From contig JBNAWB010000132.1 in NCBI GenBank assembly GCA_049699975.1, positions 1-10,098 on the forward strand: a stretch of DNA of 10,098 nucleotides, read 5' to 3'. Under the pieces are notes generated by a model. That model did not search any database and had not been told where the DNA came from. It worked only from the letters and a program-made list of their open reading frames with translations. The translations under genes and the position numbers were made by a program. Below, one piece after another: positions 1 through 4,179 of this stretch. Position 1 is the stretch's first letter; each line of letters opens with the position of its first letter. This DNA is from CAZAGD01 sp049699975. GTDB taxonomy: Bacteria; Desulfobacterota; SM23-61.

Positions 1-106
1 GATCAAAGACCACTTGATCTACATATTTTCGGTCCAAGGCCACATAAAAATGGCTCTGTAACTCGGAAGCGGAAGATAATGAGATGAACAAATAAAAGTT
101 CAAGGT
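1..106 (-). pseudogene. Fragment of a four-helix-bundle protein (S23 / 23S rRNA intervening-sequence type)
   Basis: The minus-strand frame from 106 down to the window edge is open for 35 codons and contains ISLSSASELQSHFYVALDRK followed by YVDQVVFD. This resembles the segment of four-helix-bundle proteins of the S23/IVP family where the third helix (GSASEL...) leads into YVALDxGYI. An in-frame TGA at 107-109 closes the frame upstream, and no N-terminal half (the usual VW..A..L and IPANIAEG blocks) is visible before it. So this copy has lost roughly its first two helices, or its N-terminus was replaced. The junction carries a short direct repeat, TTCAAGG, in the stretch 99-112. The C-terminus would lie left of the window. 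The function of this family is poorly defined. Recognition is from memory of the motif and the match is short. Confidence 0.6.
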
Positions 107-226
107 TCAAGGTGATTTGATTCATTATTGAAATTACAGCACACTGGATCTGATCTATATATTATTCTTTTTAGTAGCAATCAAGATTTTTGAAACGAGA
201 AATTTTGTCATGTGTGATTTTAGGTA

Positions 227-484
227 TCATTTATAAATTTCCCTTCTGTGCCCCACTTTGTGAACAGTAATAACCCTTCCCTTATAATTGATCTCGTAAA
301 TAACTCTCCAGTCCCCCACTCTTAATTTGAAAAGCCCTGAGAATTTACCATGCAAAGGCAAAGGCGAGATAAACTCAACATTTTGAACAAGCCATTTAAG
401 CTTATCCAAAATTCTTTGGGCAACTTCTTTATCGACCGGAGCAAGAGAATTTCTGCCCTCAACGCTGAAATCAAGCTTATACAT
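227..484 (-). CDS. RelE/ParE-family toxin (type II toxin-antitoxin)
   Basis: The 85-residue product has the compact RelE/ParE fold signature: an N-terminal strand and helices (residues 1-35, with LDKLKWLVQN), then HGKFSGLFKLRVGDWRVIYE around residues 45-64 and the terminal strand HKVGHRREIYK. The KLRVGDWRVIYEI and VGHRREIY blocks are typical of RelE-like ribosome-dependent mRNA interferases. Members of this superfamily can also be ParE-type gyrase poisons, and sequence alone does not decide between them. The start ATG (482-484) directly abuts the antitoxin stop codon (TAA at 485-487) with no gap, which indicates translational coupling in a two-gene operon. Length is normal for the family and no lesion is seen, so this is the one RelE-type pair here likely to be functional. 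Confidence 0.85.
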   Translation of the reverse strand: MYKLDFSVEGRNSLAPVDKEVAQRILDKLKWLVQNVEFISPLPLHGKFSGLFKLRVGDWRVIYEINYKGRVITVHKVGHRREIYK

Positions 485-694
485 TTACCACCTAAGACCC
501 ATTTCCTCTGCGACTTTTTCAACAGGTATTCTTTCCTTTGATTCAAGTGAAATTCTTAAGGCTTCCTCTATTTCGGGTCTTAGCTCCAAACCATAATCAG
601 GATCGATAAGCTCATTAATGGTGTCTTTAATGAGGGATTTCAATTCCCCCACAGTTATCTCGCTTAATTTTTTATTTTCTGAAACTGTAGACAT
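485..694 (-). CDS. Antitoxin partner of the RelE/ParE toxin
   Basis: The 69-residue acidic, helical protein contains ITVGELKSLIKDTINELIDP, followed by DYGLELRPEIEEALRISLES. This is the pattern of small antitoxins found next to RelE-type toxins: a VxELKxLI helix, then an LELRPE linker, then PVEKVAEEMGL at the C-terminus. It would bind and neutralise the toxin encoded immediately downstream and probably autorepress the operon. A clear ribosome-binding site, GGGGAGG, lies five bases upstream of the ATG at 692-694, stronger than anything before the toxin. This fits the usual scheme in which antitoxin is made in excess. No classical DNA-binding domain could be identified by eye, so the antitoxin class is left open. 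Confidence 0.78.
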   Translation of the reverse strand: MSTVSENKKLSEITVGELKSLIKDTINELIDPDYGLELRPEIEEALRISLESKERIPVEKVAEEMGLRW

Positions 695-725
695 CTAAAC
701 CTCCCCTGCTATTAAGATTAAGAAA

Positions 726-755
726 AATATATCACAAAATTAGTATAACTTTCAA
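726..755 (-). promoter_or_regulatory. Candidate sigma70-type promoter of the first toxin-antitoxin operon
   Basis: On the minus strand TTGAAA (750-755) and TATATT (726-731) are separated by 18 bases. They lie 32-61 bases upstream of the antitoxin ATG. Both hexamers are close to consensus, but the region is AT-rich, so chance occurrence is possible. Confidence 0.4.
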
Positions 756-767
756 AATTTAAGAAAA

Positions 768-932
768 GGGGACATTGTTGAATTTTTCCTCTTTTGGACT
801 CTTTGGTTTATCTGGTCTGTCTGGTCTTTCTGGTTTGTCTGGTCTTTCTGGTTTATCTGGTCTGTTTGGTCTTTCTGGTCTGTCTGGTCTGTTTGGTTTG
901 TTTAGTCTGTCTAGTCCATTTGGTTGATCTGG
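768..932. repeat. Repeat element copy 1: GGGGAC head plus 9-base tandem array
   Basis: A head sequence (768-787, GGGGACATTGTTGAATTTTT) is followed from 793 by 15 complete units of a 9-base repeat, consensus TYTGGTYTN, and a partial unit ending at 932. All units keep the same 9-base phase. Variation is concentrated at positions 2, 7 and 9 of the unit (T/C transitions, and any base at 9), with occasional G-to-A at position 5. The plus-strand reading gives repetitive LVCLVFLVY and the minus strand gives RPD/KPN-type repeats. Neither has a credible start or ribosome-binding site, so I do not call a gene here. The head is shared with copy 4 at 5728-5748. Confidence 0.9.
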
Positions 933-940
933 AGAATGTT

Positions 941-1066
941 AATCCTGCGGATTGGAAGGAATCCCGCTTGGGGCGGGATAGAATGAATTTCCGCTTCCAG
1001 CGGAACTGGAAAGGATCCCGTCGAAGGCGGAATGGAATTTATCACGCAACAGAATCAGGATGGAAT
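941..1066. repeat. Hairpin-forming tandem repeat tail after array 1 (about 26-base period)
   Basis: Five degenerate units lie at 941-959, 960-985, 986-1014, 1015-1040 and 1041-1066. Most contain a small palindrome followed by a GGAA-rich spacer, for example ATCCCGC/GCGGGAT with a five-base loop at 961-979 and TTCCGC/GCGGAA with a five-base loop at 989-1005. The tail is distinctly more GC-rich than the 9-base array it follows. AGCGGAACTGGAAAGG here is nearly repeated in the tail after array 2. Confidence 0.75.
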
Positions 1067-1081
1067 AGCTTTTGTCCTCCT

Positions 1082-1355
1082 TTAACTTCTTTTGGGAAAA
1101 TACCTATAAATTTCCTTTCGATGCAAATATCTTAAAAGTGTAACTTCATTAGCAGAGGATACTTCCATCCCTAAACGATAATCACCTATTTTGATCCGGT
1201 AATATGTTTCGAAGCTTTCAATTTTCTTTATATGGGGGACGGATGGCTTTGGCATCCTCAACCACTGATATAATGGCTTTTAGTTTCTTGAGAACTTTCT
1301 TGTCTTGAATCCGATCGACATCCCTGTCAAATGATTTATCGATCCTATATTTCAC
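1082..1355 (-). pseudogene. RelE-family mRNA interferase toxin, split by a frameshift
   Basis: The first frame starts at GTG (1353-1355), overlaps the antitoxin stop in a GTGA tetranucleotide, and runs 45 codons as MKYRIDKSFDRDVDRIQDKK... to EDAKAIRP before a TGA at 1218-1220. The second frame, ending with TAA at 1082-1084, continues with VPHIKKIESFETYYRIKIGD, then YRLGMEV, and ends in LLRYLHRKEIYRYFPKRS. The IKK[IL]xxFxxYYRIxIGDYRxG and FLHRKEIYRYFP blocks are the hallmark C-terminal half of RelE-like toxins with this type of antitoxin. The two halves join near 1236-1245, consistent with a one-base insertion or two-base deletion. Together they make about 87 residues, the normal size. The toxin is probably inactive unless programmed frameshifting or a sequencing error is involved. 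No slippery heptamer is evident. Confidence 0.82.
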
Positions 1356-1573
1356 TTTTTACCCTTAATTTTATGATCCAGTTTTTCCATAAAGTTAGTT
1401 TTATCGACATATTCCCTCGTTCGGCCTTCCTCAATGGCTATTCCGAGCCCTATATCTTCAATTGCCTCTGCTACAGCCTCTTCTATCAGGTCTTTCCTGT
1501 GCGTTAAAACATCGATAAACGTTTCTTTGATCAATTTTTTGAGCTCATTCCGGCTTATAGCAATGGTTTCCAT
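1352..1573 (-). CDS. Antitoxin of the second RelE-type module (partner toxin broken)
   Basis: The 73-residue protein has the form METIAISRNELKKLIKETFI, then a charged helical centre (EEAVAEAIEDIGLGIAIEEG), then a C-terminal arm containing REYVDKTNFMEKL. ELKxLIKET near the N-terminus and GLxxAIEEGxxxxYVD near the C-terminus are typical of short antitoxins paired with RelE toxins. The C-terminal arm would wrap the toxin. A purine-rich ribosome-binding site, GGAGAGGAG, lies seven bases upstream of the ATG. Its stop codon overlaps the GTG start of the toxin pseudogene (GTGA, 1352-1355). It is fully open although its partner is frameshifted, so it may persist as a solitary antitoxin or simply be younger debris. 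Confidence 0.75.
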   Translation of the reverse strand: METIAISRNELKKLIKETFIDVLTHRKDLIEEAVAEAIEDIGLGIAIEEGRTREYVDKTNFMEKLDHKIKGKK

Positions 1574-1646
1574 GTAAATACTCCTCTCCGATTAGATTTA
1601 AAAAATATCTTAGCATAAAAGCAACACCCTGGAAAGATATGGGAAG

Positions 1647-1669
1647 AAAAGGGGGACAGGCTACTTTTT
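1647..1669. repeat. REP-like inverted repeat, RAYT 3' side
   Basis: The plus strand reads AAAAGGGGGACAGGCTAC followed by five T. It matches, in inverted orientation, the sequence on the other side of the transposase gene (2389-2410) at 20 of 22 aligned positions. On the minus strand it contains GTAGCCTGTCCCCC. A 5' GTAG tetranucleotide is a known feature of REP sequences recognised by RAYT transposases. The TAG of this GTAG (1661-1663) is also the stop codon of the transposase. Confidence 0.7.
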
Positions 1670-2365
1670 CTCATCCTTTTCAATATCCTTTCTTGGTCTT
1701 CCCCACGGTCTAAGGGTTGATTCCCAACCAAGTTCCCGGGTCATCTTAATCTGCCATTCAGTTCGTCCATAAGGTGCTTGCCGATTAACACTCTGCCTCA
1801 GCCTTTCCAACTCTTTATATGTCAATGGCTCATCTACATATTTATCCCATGCTTTAGGTATTTCTATCGGAAGTTCATTAATAAAGGGGACAGTCCCTTT
1901 ACTTGAGAGAGACTGTCCCTCTTTAACTATTCTTGCATTGTGTGAAGACCACGACCATCCTTTCGCTGATTCCACCAAACCTGCCCTTACAGGATTGCCT
2001 TCTACATATCTTAAAACCATTAATAAATGTTCATCTTTCTCAATGATAAAGCTCTTAAATCTCCCCTGCCATATATGTCCACTGGTTCCGTAGTGCCTAT
2101 GATAGCGTCTGACATGACTTGTCATCAGCCATTGAATCCATATACTTAATTCTTCTCCTTTATCAGGCATAAGAACCATATGAAAGTGATTCGGCATTAA
2201 GCAGTACCCAAAAATCTTCACAGGATACCTTTCCTTTGCCTGTTTCATAAGATTGATAAATGCTTCATAATCTTTATCTTTATGAAAAACCTCCTGCCTG
2301 CCATTTCCTCGGTTTAAAACATGATAAATGAGTCTATCGGCTAATCCTCTAACAACTCTCGGCAT
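1661..2365 (-). CDS. REP-associated tyrosine transposase (RAYT, Y1/HUH family)
   Basis: The 234-residue protein is a single-strand DNA nicking-joining enzyme of the Y1 transposase type. Its N-terminus (MPRVVRGLADRLIYHVLNRG) is standard for RAYTs. The HUH metal-binding motif is NHFHM (His60, His62) and the catalytic tyrosine is Tyr120 in VLRYVEGNPVRAGL. The C-terminal part (WSWSSH, then EPLTYKELERLRQSVNR, STLRPWGRPRK) matches the long RAYT subgroup rather than the short IS200/IS605 TnpA. Length is normal for that subgroup and all motifs are intact, so it may be active. RAYTs are domesticated enzymes that spread small REP palindromes. The gene is flanked by inverted REP-like sequences (1647-1669 and 2389-2410). 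The ribosome-binding site is weak. Residues 149-160 are encoded by a palindrome. Confidence 0.93.
   Translation of the reverse strand: MPRVVRGLADRLIYHVLNRGNGRQEVFHKDKDYEAFINLMKQAKERYPVKIFGYCLMPNHFHMVLMPDKGEELSIWIQWLMTSHVRRYHRHYGTSGHIWQGRFKSFIIEKDEHLLMVLRYVEGNPVRAGLVESAKGWSWSSHNARIVKEGQSLSSKGTVPFINELPIEIPKAWDKYVDEPLTYKELERLRQSVNRQAPYGRTEWQIKMTRELGWESTLRPWGRPRKDIEKDEKK
1887..1919. repeat. Palindrome inside the RAYT coding sequence
   Basis: GGGACAGTC (1887-1895) and GACTGTCCC (1911-1919) are perfect inverted nonamers around a 15-base loop. The left arm is itself part of a near-palindromic AAAGGGGACAGTCCCTTT (1883-1900). It carries the same AAAGGGGACA start as the REP-like sequences outside the gene. 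In the protein it encodes the EGQSLSSKGTVP stretch, between two conserved C-terminal blocks where RAYTs vary in length. Confidence 0.75.
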
Positions 2366-2388
2366 TGCTTATGTCCATTCTTTAGATT

Positions 2389-2410
2389 AAAAGTAGCCTT
2401 TCCCCTTTTT
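2389..2410. repeat. REP-like inverted repeat, RAYT 5' side
   Basis: The plus strand reads AAAAGTAGCCTTTCCCC followed by five T, the inverse of the sequence at 1647-1669, again with a GTAG tetranucleotide. It lies 24 bases upstream of the transposase ATG, so the gene sits between two converging REP-like sequences, the usual arrangement around RAYT genes. Confidence 0.7.
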
Positions 2411-2431
2411 ATGACTGCTTGGAGCCATAAT

Positions 2432-2641
2432 CTATGCAACTGTAATCTGTGGAAGCTCAAATTCTATCCTTTTCCCCAAAACCTCTTTTGCATCCAGCAC
2501 TTCAATACCAATGATTTTACCATCCTGGTCAAAATCCGCAAAAACACCAGGTTTGATCGTGACTGTCTCGGCCGCTTTTTTCCCTGGATCTGCAAAATAT
2601 AGATATAATAAATCTCTTTCGGGATCATACTCAATCTTCAT
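2432..2641 (-). CDS. DUF2283 family protein
   Basis: The 69-residue protein reads MKIEYDPERDLLYLYFADPG..., then PGVFADFDQDGKIIGIEVLD, then a hydrophobic C-terminus. The M-x-[IV]-x-YD-x-x-x-D-x-LY-[IL] opening and the V[FW]ADFDxDGKIIGIEVLDA core define the DUF2283 family, whose biochemical role is unknown. Members are often encoded next to DUF4258 proteins, and the pair has the organisation of a toxin-antitoxin module, which is an inference and not proven function. The upstream DUF4258 reading frame ends in an ATGA overlap with this start (2638-2641), so the two were translationally coupled. A GGAGG ribosome-binding site (2650-2654) lies eight bases before the ATG. The gene itself is intact. 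Confidence 0.88.
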   Translation of the reverse strand: MKIEYDPERDLLYLYFADPGKKAAETVTIKPGVFADFDQDGKIIGIEVLDAKEVLGKRIEFELPQITVA

Positions 2642-2952
2642 TTTTGCTTTCCTCCAATTGTGAAATCTTTGCCATACCTTGCTTTCACAGTTAATAATAT
2701 TAGCTTCTCATTTCTATATCTATTTCCTCAAAGTAACTTCCTGCCCAGTAATTATTATACGGAAACACAAAAACTTTTCCAATAGTTCCTTCTTTGCCGT
2801 CCACGGCTTCCCAACCTTCGTTCATGGTAATTTCGATTTCGTTTAATGAAACCCCTCGTTGTTGCATTCTCATTTGCAAGTGATGATGTATATCAGATTC
2901 CTTTATAACTACTTTTGATCTCAAGAATAACCTCACTTTCTTCTATATTCAT
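2638..2952 (-). pseudogene. DUF4258-like gene broken by at least one frameshift
   Basis: The largest open piece (GTG at 2936 to TAA at 2700) contains IHHHLQMRMQQRGVSLNEIE and GTIGKVFVFPYNNYWAGSYF, a DUF4258-type core. It stops early after FEEIDIEMRS. The expected family C-terminus is present in another frame: from 2715 to the TGA at 2638-2640 the sequence reads RNEKLILLTVKARYGKDF and then TIGGKQK. It ends in a four-base ATGA overlap with DUF2283. Several residues of the expected strand between FEE and RNEKL are missing, so the lesion is a small deletion with a frame change near 2715. A second lesion is likely: from ATG 2950-2952 the frame reads MNIEESEVILEIKSSYKG, which would run ungapped into ESDIHHHLQ if one G were removed at 2900-2901. 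The N-terminal part is less certain than the C-terminal one. Confidence 0.78.
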
Positions 2953-2992
2953 GAAGCATTAAGCTTCTATGGTCACATCTTCAGCTGTCCTT

Positions 2993-3204
2993 TTTGGTCT
3001 TTTTGGTCTGTCTGGTTTGTCTGGTCTGTTTGGTCTGTTTGGTCTTTCTGGTTTATTTGGTTTATCTGGTCTGTTTAGTTTATCTGGTTTGTTTGGTCTG
3101 TTTGGTCTATCTGGTCTTTCTGGTCTGTTTGGTTTATCTGGTTTGTCTGGTCTGTTTGGTCTGTTTGGTTTCTCTGGTCTGTTTGGTTTCTCTCGTTTAT
3201 CTGG
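2993..3204. repeat. Repeat element copy 2: 9-base tandem array (longest)
   Basis: Twenty-three complete units of TYTGGTYTN, all in one phase, run from 2993 to 3199 plus a partial unit. The array separates the DUF433/DUF5615 operon from the DUF4258/DUF2283 pair. The shared GGGGAC head of copies 1 and 4 is absent on the left. On the minus strand one frame stays open through the whole array and would encode (R/K)-P-(D/N/E) tripeptides. That frame overlaps the 3' end of the DUF5615 gene, lacks a ribosome-binding site and is open simply because the repeat contains no stop in that frame. Confidence 0.92.
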
Positions 3205-3211
3205 ATAAATA

Positions 3212-3295
3212 TTTATTCCTCTGGAATGGAAGCGAGTTCCTGAGGAACTGAAATGGAGTACCAGCAGAACTGGAAGGGATTCCGCCAAAGAAAGC
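3212..3295. repeat. Hairpin-forming tandem repeat tail after array 2 (22-base period)
   Basis: Units of 22 bases at 3212-3233, 3234-3255 and 3256-3277, and a shorter one at 3278-3295, share a GA(G/A)TTCC...GAACTGGAA(T/G)G pattern. One contains the palindrome GTTCC-TGA-GGAAC. AGCAGAACTGGAAGGG (3263-3278) resembles AGCGGAACTGGAAAGG in the tail of array 1. Confidence 0.7.
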
Positions 3296-3307
3296 TCTTT
3301 TGTTCTG

Positions 3308-3664
3308 CTAAAGGTGACGGATCCGATGACGTCCAACTTCAACCACGCAGAAGGATTTCCTCAACTCATCCTCGTTATGTTCCAAGAGAAGCCTATTAAG
3401 TTCACGATGGACCTCTGCAAACGTCTTTGGAGCTCCCCTAAGAAATATGACCCCTGTCCTTAATTCTTCTTTTAAAAATAACAATTCACCAAAATCTTTA
3501 TCTCTTGTTATTAATATGCAATTTCCTTCCTTGGCCGCCTTCAATAAATCTTCATCTCGAGCCCTTGCCATCCCAATATCCTTAACAGTGAATACGCTAT
3601 GTCCAGCTTCTTTCAAGAAGTCAATGGTTATTTTGTACACGTCCTGGTCAATAAGAAAGCGCAT
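3308..3664 (-). CDS. DUF5615 PIN-like nuclease, putative toxin of the DUF433/DUF5615 pair
   Basis: The 118-residue protein starts MRFLIDQDVYKITIDFLKEA and contains DIGMARARDEDLLKAAKEGN and the ITRDKDFGEL block. This is the DUF5615 architecture: a PIN-like fold with acidic residues at Asp6 and Asp8 in the first strand, Asp37-Glu38-Asp39 in the centre and Asp55/Asp57 in TRDKDF. These are the likely metal ligands of an RNase, by analogy with VapC and Mut7-C. I choose the ATG at 3662-3664, which overlaps the DUF433 stop by one base (TGATG). A TTG one codon earlier is also possible. Coupling to an upstream DUF433 gene is the standard arrangement for this putative toxin-antitoxin family. Its target has not been determined here. 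Length and motifs are complete. Confidence 0.87.
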   Translation of the reverse strand: MRFLIDQDVYKITIDFLKEAGHSVFTVKDIGMARARDEDLLKAAKEGNCILITRDKDFGELLFLKEELRTGVIFLRGAPKTFAEVHRELNRLLLEHNEDELRKSFCVVEVGRHRIRHL

Positions 3665-3903
3665 CAAACAACTTCCACATGGATCTCTTCCGAACGAACG
3701 ATATCAACAGCATACTGAACACATGCCTTTATATCTTCTTTGCTTAGGTCCGGATAGTATTTCTCTATAATCTCATCAAATGAAATACCCTCCTGAACTA
3801 ATTCCAACACATTCTCAACCGGAATCCGGGTTCCGGCAACGCAAGGCTTTCCAAAGTGAATTAACGGATCGATAATAATTCGTGTTTTGTATTCTTTAGC
3901 CAT
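3664..3903 (-). CDS. DUF433 protein, putative antitoxin
   Basis: The 79-residue protein contains GKPCVAGTRIPVENVLELVQ followed by EGISFDEIIEKYYPDLSKED. The I-x-GKPxVxGTRIPV...V...LxxGxSxxEIxxxYPxLxxxDIxAAxxYA consensus is the DUF433 domain, a small winged-helix-like domain (residues about 9-70) thought to bind DNA and neutralise the neighbouring DUF5615 protein. A GAGGTG ribosome-binding site lies about five bases upstream of the ATG at 3901-3903. The next base pairs upstream contain a perfect small palindrome (3931-3943) that could be its autoregulatory operator. The last codons overlap the start of the DUF5615 gene by one base. The gene is intact. Confidence 0.9.
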   Translation of the reverse strand: MAKEYKTRIIIDPLIHFGKPCVAGTRIPVENVLELVQEGISFDEIIEKYYPDLSKEDIKACVQYAVDIVRSEEIHVEVV

Positions 3904-3930
3904 TTTTACACCTCGCCAAATATAAAATTA

Positions 3931-3943
3931 TTACATAATGTAA
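3931..3943. promoter_or_regulatory. Palindrome upstream of DUF433, candidate operator
   Basis: TTACAT-A-ATGTAA is a perfect inverted repeat with a one-base centre, 28 bases upstream of the DUF433 start codon. Antitoxins of type II modules commonly autorepress through such short palindromes. In an AT-rich gap a 6+1+6 palindrome can also arise by chance. Confidence 0.35.
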
Positions 3944-3983
3944 CATGGGTTGGGGACTTATCTCAACATTATGCAAGCTGGGT

Positions 3984-4140
3984 TCTGGTCTGTTTGGTCT
4001 TTCTGGTTTATTTGGTCTGTCTGGTCTGTTTAGTTTATCTGGTTTGTCTGGTCTTTCTGGTCTCTTTAGTTTCTCTGGTTTATCTCGTCTCTTTGGTCTT
4101 TTTAGTTTATCTTGTTTTTCTTGTTATTTTATTTCATCTG
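3984..4140. repeat. Repeat element copy 3: 9-base tandem array, decaying toward wzi
   Basis: Seventeen units of the same 9-base repeat run from 3984 to 4136, in phase. The first twelve fit TYTGGTYTN well. From about 4101 on the units drift (TTTAGTTTA, TCTTGTTTT, TCTTGTTAT, TTTATTTCA). A GGGGAC lies at 3952-3957, 27 bases before the array, but the rest of the head seen in copies 1 and 4 is not recognisable. There is no hairpin tail: the array ends 40 bases from the stop codon of the Wzi-like gene. Confidence 0.9.
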
Positions 4141-4179
4141 GCTGAGATTTAATTGAATTGATGAACAATGAAAAAATTA

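Noticed and set aside
130..226. Possible gene or RNA between the left fragment and the first toxin
   Set aside because: No open frame, stem-loop or promoter stands out in this AT-rich stretch.
794..1135. Plus-strand open frame with repetitive LVCLVFLV residues, membrane-protein-like
   Set aside because: It is the 9-base array read in a stop-free frame and then the hairpin tail. It has no ribosome-binding site, and the same pattern appears in all arrays in several frames.
1596..1624. Possible promoter TTGCTT-17-TTAAAT before the second antitoxin
   Set aside because: It has only three and four matches to the sigma70 hexamers in an AT-rich stretch, too weak to list.
2969..3251. Two overlapping plus-strand frames (SGLFGL and LVCLVF repeats)
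   Set aside because: Both are alternative readings of array 2 and cannot both be real. Neither has gene-like signals.
2959..3342. Minus-strand frame of 127 codons with (R/K)P(D/N/E) repeats
   Set aside because: The repeat cannot contain a stop in this frame. The start overlaps the 3' end of the DUF5615 gene, there is no ribosome-binding site, and the corresponding frame in array 1 is closed by stops on both sides with no convincing start.
3945..4145. Plus-strand SGLFGLSG-type frame
   Set aside because: This is array 3 read in a stop-free frame, with no initiation signal.
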